From the NCBI GenBank assembly GCA_946902875.1, contig OX336337.1, positions 496,001 to 560,000 on the forward strand: DNA of 64,000 bases. The letters run 5' to 3'. Below the pieces are notes generated by a model, which was not told the DNA's origin, did no database searches, and saw nothing but the letters and a program-made list of their open reading frames with translations. The position numbers and the translations under genes were made by a program. The stretch comes from Nematopogon swammerdamellus (taxonomy: Eukaryota; Arthropoda; Insecta; Lepidoptera; Adelidae). Shown piece after piece: positions 11,173-20,645 of this stretch (the first letter of the stretch is position 1; each line of letters starts with the position of its first letter).

Positions 11173-11841
11173 AGTGTTGCCAGATTGGGTTTTTTTTTCG
11201 CCATTTTGGGTAAAAATTATACTGTTGGAGAAATTTTGGGTAGTAAAAAATGTTGGGTAAATTTTTGCAGAAAAAATTGTATTCTTGGGGTAATTTTGGA
11301 GAGAGGAAATGTTATTCCTACGTACGACGTTCGTTCGATCGACTCACTCGACTCGATGCTATGACCGAAAATATATTGAAAAAGTTCAATTCAGACGCAG
11401 TTTACGCAATGAATAATACGACCGAAGAATTCGCAAAAGTTATAGAAGCATTTGACCATTGACTCATTGTTGATTCAATCAGGGATCCATTTTTTCCTGA
11501 GTCTATTACCCACTTTTGTTACAACGTGTAGTTTGGGATGTATTTCTAACCAGTCCGCGCTTTAGTAACTACATTATGTAGGTACGTAATCAACCTGAGT
11601 ACTTACATATTGCAACAACTTAATTAGTTGTAATATATTATAATTATTGTAAGATTAAATGTAAGTATATATTTATTTATAAGTAATACGAGTATCATTT
11701 AGATGATTCATTAGTATCATAAAGATGATTTTATTTTATACCAGAAGTAATTTTTTTGGGTAATTATCTTAAAAATCATATCAAAATGGCAAAAAATATA
11801 TTAAATTTGGGTAAATTTTTCAAATCCGGTCTGGCAACACT
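11173..11841. mobile_element. Non-autonomous DNA transposon with AGTGTTGCCAGA ends
   Basis: The 12-bp ends AGTGTTGCCAGA (11173-11184) and TCTGGCAACACT (11830-11841) are perfect inverted repeats flanked by direct CGCGC (11168-11172 and 11842-11846), although that flank is low complexity. TTTTGGGTAA-type words recur just inside both ends. A 70-codon frame at 11250-11462 ends in the acidic stretch TTEEFAKVIEAFDH but shows no transposase motif. The element interrupts GC-rich sequence about 360 bp upstream of the coding exon. Superfamily not assigned. Confidence 0.6.
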
Positions 11842-11948
11842 CGCGCGGCGGCCGGCAGTAGCATACGCGCCTCAGACGCAATCGCACGTCGTCGTGTTGC
11901 TTGCAGCGCGCTCGGACGCGAACTCGGAAAGCTCCCGAGTGTTGACAT

Positions 11949-12000
11949 TATAAACCTGTCCGTGGAGCATTCGGGTCGTATGCTCACTCCTCACGTGTTC
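11949..12000 (+). promoter_or_regulatory. Candidate core promoter (TATA and initiator-like)
   Basis: TATAAA at 11949-11954 is followed about 35 bp downstream by TCACTC (11984-11989), an initiator-like word. It is placed upstream of the uORF-rich leader and the coding exon at 12205. The match is weak and start sites in insects are often TATA-less, so this is only a candidate. Confidence 0.3.
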
Positions 12001-12024
12001 TGTTCTAGAATAAGTGAATAGCCG

Positions 12025-12181
12025 ATGCAACCATGTGATCGAGCCGGTGTGCGGAGTGACTACGGTAGGGTGTGAAGTGCTTCGAACATGAAATACGACG
12101 AGTTTGTGGACGGTTTCGCGGCGAACTGAGACGAGCTGCCGGAATGTGTGATATACGATGTTTGGACTGGTGAGGATATAG
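12025..12181 (+). promoter_or_regulatory. Leader with five upstream ORFs
   Basis: If transcribed as the 5' leader, this segment holds five short ATG frames ahead of the main start. They are 12025-12075 (16 codons plus stop), a minimal ATG-TGA at 12033-12038, 12088-12129 (13 codons), 12144-12173 (9 codons) and 12158-12181 (7 codons). None is in frame and continuous with the main CDS. Such a leader would lower or condition translation of the downstream protein. The transcription start is not known, so the leader status is inferred. Confidence 0.4.
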
Positions 12182-12204
12182 GTAGTGAGTGAGCGGCCAC
12201 CGAC

Positions 12205-12338
12205 ATGACGATGAAGTCGCTCAAGTACCACGCGGAGCGCGACGAGGACATGATGGAAGGGTTCAGCCCGGTGCCGCCGCCCCTGCCGCGGCGCCAGCCC
12301 GTCCGCAACATCTACGCCGAGCCCTTCGCAGACCCGAG
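12205..12338 (+). CDS. First coding exon of an unrecognised host gene (partial)
   Basis: An ATG frame beginning [20 protein letters not shown] runs for 44 codons plus two bases and stops exactly at a consensus splice donor (CCGAG then GTAAGA, GT at 12339-12340). A second in-frame ATG lies two codons in (12211). Codon use is strongly GC-ending (CTC, AAG, TAC, GAG, CGC, GAC), unlike the surrounding AT-rich sequence, which supports real coding. The product is charged at first (lysine, then acidic residues 11-18), followed by a proline-rich stretch [11 protein letters not shown] and [10 protein letters not shown] at the end. The PPPLPRR stretch resembles an SH3-ligand type. I do not recognise the protein and see no downstream exon I can join to it; the exon is phase 2 at its 3' end. 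A long first intron after a short N-terminal exon is common for developmental or signalling genes. Confidence 0.6.
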
Positions 12339-12552
12339 GTAAGATACGAGTACCTACCTACACTCCTTCCCTCCTCTTCCCAATCCCTGCCGACGCAATG
12401 CTTTCACTACGAAACAAAAGTTCTCGCATGCTAATCCTTCTACTTGGCAAAATTTCACAGATCAGCAAAAAGTACGAAGTATAATCATCAACAACATTCC
12501 TAATTCCCCGTCGCGAGGCTTTCATTCACTCCATTATTATATCTATGTACCT
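12339..12552 (+). other. Start of the presumed long intron
   Basis: The sequence begins with the donor GTAAGATACGAG and is non-coding. No matching acceptor with a convincing continuing exon was found later in the window, so the intron may extend past 64000. Confidence 0.45.
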
Positions 12553-12650
12553 ATCATCATCTTCATCATCAGCCTGTATCGTTCCACTGCTGGACATAGG
12601 CCTCTCCCACGGCACGCCACACGCGGTCTTCCGCTGTTCTCATCCATGTA
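12553..12650 (-). mobile_element. RTE-type LINE 3' end, short fragment
   Basis: The plus strand shows CATCATCAGCCTGTATCG followed by CCACTGCTGGACATAGGC and CACGCGGTCTTCCGCT. In reverse this is the C-terminus of lepidopteran RTE LINE polymerase (reading ...GEAYVQQW-type with a GATGATGATG tail). A longer copy is at 62885-63290. Confidence 0.7.
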
Positions 12651-12723
12651 CCTATGACTTCTTTTAATTTTAATTTTTTACATCACTACGCTCTTCAAAC
12701 TTCTGTCTACCACAATATAACCG

Positions 12724-13046
12724 TGTGGGGCCGGTACTTTAAAAGAATAGCCCCACTGCATCTCTCCCCGTGTATGTCGTAAAAGGCGACTAAGGGATAT
12801 GACTCCCTTCTTATATTACTAGGTGGTAGGGTTTAACCCGCCCGGGCTGGTACCACCGCACTGAATGAAAGGTCGGTCGAAACGGCTATGTAAATAGTTT
12901 GTGTTTTCCGTCCAGTTCAGTGTAGCCGGCACGACCGAAGGGAAGCACTGACGTGGCACGAAGTTCACCCGGTGTTATGGGCTGACATCCCGGATGTTGT
13001 AGGTGATGTAGCCAACCGTGTCAGTTTCCATAAAAAAAAAAATATA
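12724..13046 (+). mobile_element. Hybrid element: Rep-B head joined to Rep-A tail
   Basis: The first 75 bp (GCCCCACTGCATCTCTCCCC and TCGTAAAAGGCGACTAAGG) match the start of Rep-B. From ATGACTCCCTTCTTATATTA onward it is the Rep-A tail (GGTTTAACCCGCCCGGGC, GGTACCACCGCACTGAATG, TGTTATGGGCTGACATC), ending GTTTCCATAAAAAAAAAA. The junction text is the same as the left-hand boundary of the copy at 48745-48989, so the hybrid is an established subfamily and not a one-off. Confidence 0.6.
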
Positions 13047-14255
13047 TATATATATAAGTACCTACCATTGAACTAATAATACAACTAGAATAAAACAACA
13101 TTGAATTAATAAACAATTAGAATGTCATTGGTACCTACCTTTTCTTGTTTATCGGTAGCTAGCTCTTTTTTGATATCTGATTGCCTCTCCTATGACACTG
13201 GTAATTTCATACCTTGTTTATATGGATACGATCCCTAATAGGTATGGACAGCTTCAAATTGATCTTTCAAGATAAACGTTCGTATATTCTAACAAATGAA
13301 CACTAACATTACCTACACGACTTAGGTACATACACCTTTGAAAACGACTTAAATTTTCACAAATTAATATGTTTTGCTTATGTTGCTATGGATTTGGAAA
13401 AACTTTCCAACTTTCCAGATTCTCCGCAACACTACATACGTCATTGAACTCATATAACTCTACTCAAAAATGACAGTCGACCGTGTAGAAATGCAAAGTC
13501 ACCGCGTTTGAACGGTTCTTCAAATCAGGCTGACCAAACAGTCAAACTGCCTCTCTGCAAACGAGGTGACTAACTACTCAGCACGCCCTCCAGGTATGCG
13601 GAATTCATCGACAGAGGTTCATTTTTTGGTAAATGTTTTTAGAACGTCGAAGAATAATAGAACAAAGGATTACGATTTTGTCGAAAGTAACATGATTCAT
13701 CATTATCGGGGCGAGATCCCCAAAACATCTTTCGGTTGGATGTAAGCTTGTTATATCTTCGTAGAAAGCTCCTTAATATTTGTTTACTGCGGTCTTATTT
13801 GCTTTTCTTGGGGGTGGCTGGAGGGGGATCGTCTCGCCCACGCACGCACCGCCACCTCCGCCGCCGCCGGCAAAAATACGACGCGGATGCGAGGGATGGA
13901 GGAGGGAGAGTAAGAGTGAGTCGCTTCCAGGCGTAGTAACAACGTCAAAGAGGGAGGCGAAATTATAGGACGCAACCCTTACGGAAACAACATTCGATTG
14001 GAGCAGGCTGAAGCTCGGCTCGGAGTTTTTCAATCGCATTGATTAGGTCTACGGAGCGTCCGCAGTGGCATATGCCGCGATCACGCCGCGATGCTGTCGC
14101 CCCTGTCATTCCAGATTCTAATAAAATGCCTCAATGAGAATTACGGAAGAACGAACAGTTATACAAAATATACCTTATGTACCTACTTACTTGTACCAAA
14201 ATTGCAACGTTCAAAAAGACAAGAACGGGAGAGATAACGCAAACACACGATGAAC
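13047..14255. other. Unassigned sequence
   Basis: No gene recognised. A short TATATATATA run (13030-13056) borders the element on the left, and a GC-rich CCGCCGCCGCCGG patch lies at 13848-13870. Frames on both strands at 13736-14039 are GC artefacts. Confidence 0.4.
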
Positions 14256-15039
14256 GTCAGCCTCGGTAGCTCAGTGGTGAGGTGGGTCGACTGTCGGTCG
14301 GATCGTAAGCACACCTGGGCGCGGTCAGTACTTGGATGGGTGACCACTCGACCGGTGGAGGCTGACTGGTTCGGATTCCTCATAAAACTCTTAAGGTAAG
14401 TGCCGTGCGACTTGTGGATGACCCTGTGGTGTTCCGCGCCTTAGAACCGCTGCAACTCCGTAGGGACGTCGGCTTCCTAAGTGTGTTCTATCGTCTATTT
14501 CACGGGAAGTGTTCGAAGGAGCTGTTTAACGCATTTCCGTCGTCCCCATTCCACCTCCGCACTACGCGTACTGGGCAGGGGATGCACTCCTATACAATCG
14601 ACCTACCGAGGATGTTCTGTAGGTCTTTTATTCACAGAATGGGGAAAAAGTGGAACGCACTCCCTGCTTATCTATTTCCTCCCAAGTACAGCCTGGGGGT
14701 TTTCAAAAGGGGCGTGAAAAGGCTCCTGTCAGGCCGGCATGGCATTTGCAATCCCCGTACATCACAGAATATGGGCATCGTAAGTCACCTACTCCGTACT
14801 CGTAATGAAACGATGCCACATGTCGCGCTTTCCATAAAATAAAAAAAAGGTGGTAAGGTAATGAAAAGTTGGTCGAAACGGCTATATACTTAAATATTTC
14901 GTGTTTTCCGTCCAGTTCAGTGTAGCCGGCACGACCGAAATTGAAGCACTGACATCGCACCTACTTCACCAAGGTGTTATGGGCTGACATCACGGATGTA
15001 GTAGATGATGTAGCCATCCGTGTCAGTTTGCGTATAAAA
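14256..15039 (+). mobile_element. Rep-A copy 3, head and tail separated by a LINE end
   Basis: The head with GTCAGCCTCGGTAGCTCAG, the 5S-like GCGGTCAGTACTTGGATGGG and GGTTCGGATTCCTC occupies 14256-14398. The tail (GTTGGTCGAAACGGC through TGTTATGGGCTGACATC to AGTTTGCGTATAAAAAA) occupies 14849-15039. Between them sits a LINE 3' fragment with its own A-rich end. Either the LINE inserted into a Rep-A copy or the unit arose by template switching. Confidence 0.6.
14400..14848 (+). mobile_element. Jockey/CR1-type LINE, 3' end of pol (truncated)
   Basis: The frame from about 14405 to 14842 encodes a non-LTR retrotransposon polymerase C-terminus. It contains RRDVGFLSVFYRLFHGKCS, ELFNAF, a RTTR segment, HSYTIDLPR, an RxFIHRMGKKWNALPA segment and GVFKRGVKRLLSGR. 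These blocks are characteristic of the region after the reverse transcriptase domain in Jockey/CR1-like LINEs of moths. The fragment is 5' truncated, has a 3' UTR with TGTCGCGCTTTCCATAAAAT, and ends in an A-rich run at 14836-14848. Related 3' pieces lie at 34214-34446, 50988-51108 and 62207-62589. Not functional alone. Confidence 0.75.
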
Positions 15040-15604
15040 AACCTAGAACGATAGTAAAAAACAAACCATAATATGCTGTTTATAGATGCGACACAACCAC
15101 GACACAACCATAGCATAGCATTAACTCGATTCAAAATATCGCCGCATTCAAGGAAGATGAATTTGATAAAAGGAAATCTTAGCTAACGATTTATTCATTT
15201 CCTCTAATTGATGGCACGCCTGATAGATAAATCATATGGCGCTCGGGGCGCACTCGCGTCGCGCGCGTCGCGTCGCCCAGCGCAACACTTCTGCACATCT
15301 GTGTCTTCCCTCCCCCGCCCCCGGCCCCGCCCCCGGCCCCAGGGCACCGGCCGGCGCGCACCGCACCCCCCCGCCAACCGCGCCCACCCTCGGCGGCCGC
15401 TTTTAATTTGGGCGGATTTTCCGAAGCAGCCTCGGATTCCAGTGCGGACGCCGCGCCCGACGTGCGGTGAATCTGTGTCGACGTAAGTAGATATTACTTT
15501 ATTACGAATGCATGCCTCCCGTTACTCGCGTCCAGCCTCCGCGCAGACCCGAGCCGCATCTCACCGACTGTCGGTTATATAAAACATACATTATTGGTAA
15601 TATG
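15040..15604. other. Unassigned sequence with GC-rich island
   Basis: A GC-rich region at 15240-15480 holds a proline/arginine-rich 92-codon frame ending at a GTAAGT donor-like site (GT at 15483). It could be an alternative first exon, but its composition is low complexity and I recognise no protein, so it is not called. Confidence 0.35.
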
Positions 15605-15914
15605 TTTCGGAGATAACGGGATAAGCAGAGTAATTGGTGTTGTGCCGCAAGTACTCTTGTAAATATTACACCATAACACCGACCACCACGTTTAGCAAAG
15701 TACCTTTTAGGACAAGATAACAATCAGGCAGCAAGTAAGGCACGAAGATCCACCTGCTGCATGACTCGGTGGAAGGACCGTGCCAAGGTGAGAGGTGGCC
15801 ACCCTGTCGCCGTCTAGCACGACACCATGTCCTTATCACTTAGTCGCCTTTTACGACATGCACGGGGAGAGATGCAGTGGGGCTATTCTTTTTAAGTATC
15901 GGCCACACACGGTT
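15605..15914 (-). mobile_element. Rep-B element, copy 1
   Basis: On the minus strand it starts at AGCCCCACTGCATCTCTCCC (near 15890) and proceeds through GTCCTTCCACCGAGTCATG (15754-15772), TAAGGCACGAAGATCCACC in complement and AAGTACTCTTGTAAAT in complement. The same order is seen at 18759-19064 and 60811-61029. Confidence 0.6.
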
Positions 15915-16615
15915 TCGGAGATAAATTCAAGGAATATCGGCCAAACTAAAACTACCTACTAACTATAAATCCGTGGTAATTCTCTCTGACTGTATAGATT
16001 CACGTACGAGACTTCGGTGACAAAAAGTAGGTAAGTTCTTAAAGGTTTACCGAATCGGAAAAGCAAATTTTTTTGTATGACATATTGAAATACTCTCGAT
16101 CAAATTAATCAGATTTTCAAGAGAGCTTAAAATTTTCGTTTCCATTTCGGAAATGTTATCTAATATTGTGGTTGTTCTAACTAAAGTGAATTCTCATAGT
16201 TGGCTGGTATTCAGTTAGTCAAGTTGCACTACCCGGGATGAGCGGGAAATGATTTTCGCTGAAGTGCAATCTAACATTCCGTCAAACTCCCCGGCGCGAG
16301 GCGATCTCCCTGGACGACGCCCTTCCCGGCTCCCGGCTCCCGGCTCCCGGCTCCCGGAGCGGCCATTGCAACTTGTTAATAGCGTTTACTTACTCGGTGG
16401 AGAGTGGAGACAAGCTCGACGGAAGCGAGGCCAAGAAATCTCCGCGGGGAGGCGGCGCCACCACCGCCCTATCACATCCTTCAAGTGTAGTTTCTTGTTG
16501 GATCTTGTGTTCTGTTTTCAAGGTAGCTTGTGGAATTGTATTCGATCTGTGTGCATCTAGAAAATTTTATCGCAGGAAAGGTTATGTGCCTTTAAACAAA
16601 TTATTCAATAACTTG
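15915..16615. other. Unassigned sequence
   Basis: No gene recognised. Contains four to five tandem GGCTCCC units (CCCGGCTCCCGGCTCCCGG, 16325-16356) in a GC-rich patch at 16280-16470. Confidence 0.4.
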
Positions 16616-17157
<542 letters not shown>

Positions 17158-18376
17158 TAGAGAAGATGACACCATATTCGTTGATTTGAGGAATTTGGAT
17201 TCAAAGAACTACCGAATAGAGTTGTAAAGTCCATCTTCACAATAATCGAAAAAGCTTTCTTCTTATTCCATTGCTTTCTCCCAACAAGAAGTCTATAGGC
17301 GAAGGTGAGTGAACGTGGCCTCTCTACACTAGTCTCGTATATGGACAGGCAACAACACGCGATACAGCGCCGACGTTGTTACCTATACATAAGCGACAGT
17401 AAGTAGGTACATATAACGTAAATGTCAGAGTGCATTCCCCGCGCGGCTCCGGCGTCAAAGCGACCGCACCCGCCGCGCTCGTCTCCCGCGGAGCCCCCGG
17501 CGCTCGCTCCTCCACTTTGTTGCTTGTACACCGAATATTGCCAATTGCACGGCTTCTCTCCCTGTTATTACCGAGATTGCTTTGGCGAAGCTGTATCTAC
17601 CCACTCACCTCCGCAGTTCTATATCGTATTACCAAACTACGAAGGTAGATAGAGGGTTCGCCGCCGCCGTCGCGGCGTGTCGTGTCGTCGCCGAGCGGAC
17701 GGACGCCACCGCCAGCGCCGTCGCCACCGCCAGCGCCGTAGCCACCGCCCGCGTCGCGTCGTGCGCATTGTAAGCCACCGATCGATATCGCAACGGAGAT
17801 GGCGGCGTCTCCGGCTATCTCCGCTGCGGATTACTATCCACAGATAACGTACAATACTCTGCGAACTTACACCGAGATCTGGAACAAAGGTTGCATATCA
17901 TTACGTACGCCTGTCGTGATCTGATACGGTCCTTCGACCGAGGCGACGGCGACGACGTCCGTCGTCTTCATCTGGCAACATACATAGGAAACAATATGCC
18001 CACACCGAGCAGTCAATTCCTTACAAAGGGGATAAAGGAATTCAATTGTTCCGAACAGGACATCCTCATTAAGTGATTAGTGGTAGGTATTTAATGTTAA
18101 CCGACGTTTAATCAATTTAACAGGTTCCGTCTAGAGCCCGTTGGCGTCGTCAAATGGACGCCGATAATCACGTAAGTGGAGCAATCACAACCCCGGAGGA
18201 AGTACAATTAGCCCCAGACAATTACCCGCAATTGCTTTATTGATTACAGTGTTCAGCGTAACCCGCTACACGGTGTATAGGTAACTCTTGCTAGCTAGTT
18301 CATTATTTCTCTTACACATTCATAGGATATGATTCAATTAATCAGTTATTCAGTGTATCGTGTGGTGACGGTACTC
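17158..18376. other. Unassigned sequence with GC-rich patches
   Basis: No gene recognised. A 76-codon ATG frame at 17422-17652 is cysteine- and proline-rich but matches nothing I know. A GCCACCGCCAGCGCCGTC near-repeat lies at 17706-17750. Possible regulatory sequence only. Confidence 0.35.
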
Positions 18377-18757
18377 AAAAAACCGGCCAAGTGCGAGTCG
18401 AACTCGCGCACTGAGGGTTCCGTATCGCCAACGCCATGTCGTGAGTGTCGTGGCGCCGCGCCACTCACGCCACTTAAAATTCATGATTAGTTAAAATGCT
18501 TCACACTCTATTCGGTAGATAGCGCGCACGCATACACTTTTTAGTTTCTTCTATGGGAACCTCCGTAATTTTTTAACTTTTTCTTGTTTTTATTATTTGT
18601 TGTTATATCGGCCATAATAAATAACACATATTCTGTGAAAATTTCAACGCGCTACCTATTACGGTTCAAGAGATTCAGCCCCCAGACAGACAGACAGACA
18701 GATAGATGGCGTAGTAATAGGGTCCCGTTCGACGGATACGGAACCCTAAAAAAAAGT
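18377..18757 (+). repeat. Rep-G interspersed repeat, copy 1
   Basis: From AACCGGCCAAGTGCGAGTCG through GAGGGTTCCGTATCGCC, TTATTATTTGTTGTTATATC, GTGAAAATTTCAACG and AGACAGACAGACAGA to GGATACGGAACCCTAAAAAA. Five copies in the window share this order. Near its start is AGGGTTCCGTA and at its end the complement TACGGAACCCT, so the ends are partly inverted. An abundant lepidopteran family; class not assigned. Confidence 0.75.
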
Positions 18758-18758
18758 T

Positions 18759-19064
18759 TAGCCCCACTGCATCTCTCCCCGTGCACGTCGTAAGGACAAG
18801 ATGTCGTGCATAAGGGCGACAGGCTAGCTACCTCCCACCTCGGCGCGGTCCTTCCACCGAGTCATGTAGCAGGTGGATCTTCGTTATATCTTCGTTAAAT
18901 CTTATCTTACTTGTTGCTTGAAAGTTGTCTTGTCCGAATACTTTGGTAAACGTGGTACATCGGTGTTATGCTGTAATTTACAATACAAGAGTACTTGCAG
19001 CACAACGCCGACTACTCTGCTCACCGCGATTGCCGGCATACAGCGTGCGGTATGCAATCTGTTA
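18759..19064 (+). mobile_element. Rep-B element, copy 2
   Basis: Begins TAGCCCCACTGCATCTCTCC immediately after Rep-G copy 1. It continues GTCCTTCCACCGAGTCATG, TTGTCTTGTCCGAATACTTT, AAGAGTACTTGCAGCACAAC and ends near GCGGTATGCAATC. The TCGTAAGG region has a small local duplication compared with the 15605 copy. Confidence 0.6.
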
Positions 19065-19257
19065 TTATAGTTTCCAGATTCTGGTTGAAAGCCTCAACGA
19101 TACTAATGTGACAATCTTATGCTTAAACTATTATGATTACATATTTAAACCTAATTTTGTTTTTTTAATTTTATTCGGACGCCTATTCATATATGATTTC
19201 TATGTACTACATCAACTTGTAGTGTAAATGATGCCGGTTCATGGAGCACTATCCTAT
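19065..19257. other. Short unassigned sequence
   Basis: Nothing recognised between the Rep-B and Rep-A copies. Confidence 0.4.
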
Positions 19258-19629
19258 GTCAGCCTCGGTAGCTCAGTGGTGCGGTCGGGCAACCTTGAGC
19301 GCGGTCAGTACTTGGATGGGTGACCGCTCAACCGTTGGCGGCTGACCGTGGTTCGGATTCCACGTAAAACTGTAGCTCCCTTCCCTTCTTACCTTACTAG
19401 GTGGTTGTAGGGTTTATCCCTCCCGGGTTGGGTACCATCGCACTGAATGAAACGTGTCGGTCGAAACGGCTACCTATGTAAATAGTTCATGTTTTCAGTC
19501 CAGTTCAGTGTACCCGAGATGAAATGAAGAGAAGCACTGACATGGCACCTAGTTCACCCGGTGTTATGGGCTGACATCACGGATGTTGTAGATGATGTAG
19601 CCAACAACCGTGGTAGTTTCCATAAAAAA
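19258..19629 (+). mobile_element. Rep-A composite SINE, copy 4
   Basis: Head GTCAGCCTCGGTAGCTCAGT, 5S-like GCGCGGTCAGTACTTGGATG then GGTGACCGC, box GGTTCGGATTCC, then the body and TGTTATGGGCTGACATCACG, ending GTTTCCATAAAAAAA. A TTAAGCAACG portion is shortened relative to the 29873 copy. Copy is otherwise near full length. Confidence 0.7.
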
Positions 19630-19759
19630 ACATCCATACAACTGGATCTATAAGTAGTCGGTGCGCCGCCGCGGTCGGTGCGGTGGCTCACTACTGGAAT
19701 CCAATTGAAATGTGTCTGCGTTGTTTTACGACTGCGATAGGTCGTCTACAGTTACACCG

Positions 19760-20213
19760 TGGTTGATCTCTGATCAATGAGAGACAGTGGATTCAAATCT
19801 CGCGGGTATTAACATTTTTCCTGCCTACCTACCTGTCCTCCCAACCAAATTTTTTCCTTTTCACCTACCCGTCGCTGGTGGAAAATTCTACGAGATCTCC
19901 ATCAACCGGCGTCCGGGAACGACGAGCCGTGCTCTCCCGCGTCGGAAAACGGACAATCAGCGAGCTTCTCCAAACCATTTTGAATACGCCGTGCGTATCT
20001 GTGCGCTCCCGCCGAGCCCAACTTCGCGTTTCGCGTGTTTGCGGTCGAGCGCACCCCCCGCGGCTGTTAGTGCGGTCGCGCCGGAGTCTCCGGCGAGTGC
20101 TGCAGCCCCAACCCGGTGGGAACGGAAGAAGGAGCCGAGCAGGCACGTTTGCGCGCGCCTCCGCGCCGCATCGGGTGAGCCAGCGTCATCCTTTTCTCGC
20201 CCCTTTCCCACCA
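19760..20213 (+). repeat. BEL-1 5' LTR
   Basis: 454 bp, TGGTTGATCTC at the start and CCCTTTCCCACCA at the end. The same 454 bp recurs at 25959-26412 with a constant offset of 6199 bp. GC-rich in the second half. Open frames within it are not genes. Confidence 0.95.
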
Positions 20214-20216
20214 TTT

Positions 20217-20234
20217 TGGTCCTTTGAGCGGATA
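20217..20234 (+). other. BEL-1 primer binding site (tRNA-Tyr-like)
   Basis: TGGTCCTTTGAGCGGATA begins three bases after the 5' LTR. It resembles the complement of the 3' end of eukaryotic tRNA-Tyr (TGGTCCTTCGAGCCGGAT), with a C to T change, which would form G-U, and one missing C. BEL-2 carries the exact form of the same site. Confidence 0.65.
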
Positions 20235-20645
20235 TTTCCGTGTTTCTAACCAGTTTCTATCGTTTTTTCCTAAATCTATTTGTAAAATCATCATTTTCAA
20301 CATTTTTGCGATCCTTGTAACCTGTAAATTCACTTTGATAAAGTAAAATCTTTCATTTTCTCGTTTTCACTTCGCCGCGTTCTCTCATTGGTCGGTTGCA
20401 TTAGCCAAACCGTTTCCGTCCTAAAGGCGGGAAATTTAAAATAATTGTCTTTGGTCATATTGTTCTAGCCAGGTTTCTCTGCCTACTGGCAATCGGCCCT
20501 CCCAGACTGTCAGTCAGTCGGTACTTCAGTCTCAATCATTCAGCCATTTGGTCAGTCTTACTGATTGTGTGGCTGTCACTGTCAAGCGGCTGTCGGTCTT
20601 TACTGTCACTGTCAGTTGAAGCGAGTTTGTAAACAAACAACAAAC

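Noticed and set aside
15208..15486. 92-codon frame ending at a GTAAGT donor-like site, possible alternative first exon
   Set aside because: Low-complexity proline/arginine composition from a GC-rich island and no recognisable protein; the splice site alone is weak evidence.
17422..17652. 76-codon cysteine- and proline-rich ATG frame
   Set aside because: No signal peptide, no known cysteine spacing, no splice or promoter context.
20565..20645. Upstream extension of the BEL-1 frame
   Set aside because: The frame begins with TTG, not ATG; the first ATG is at 20646 in a strong start context.
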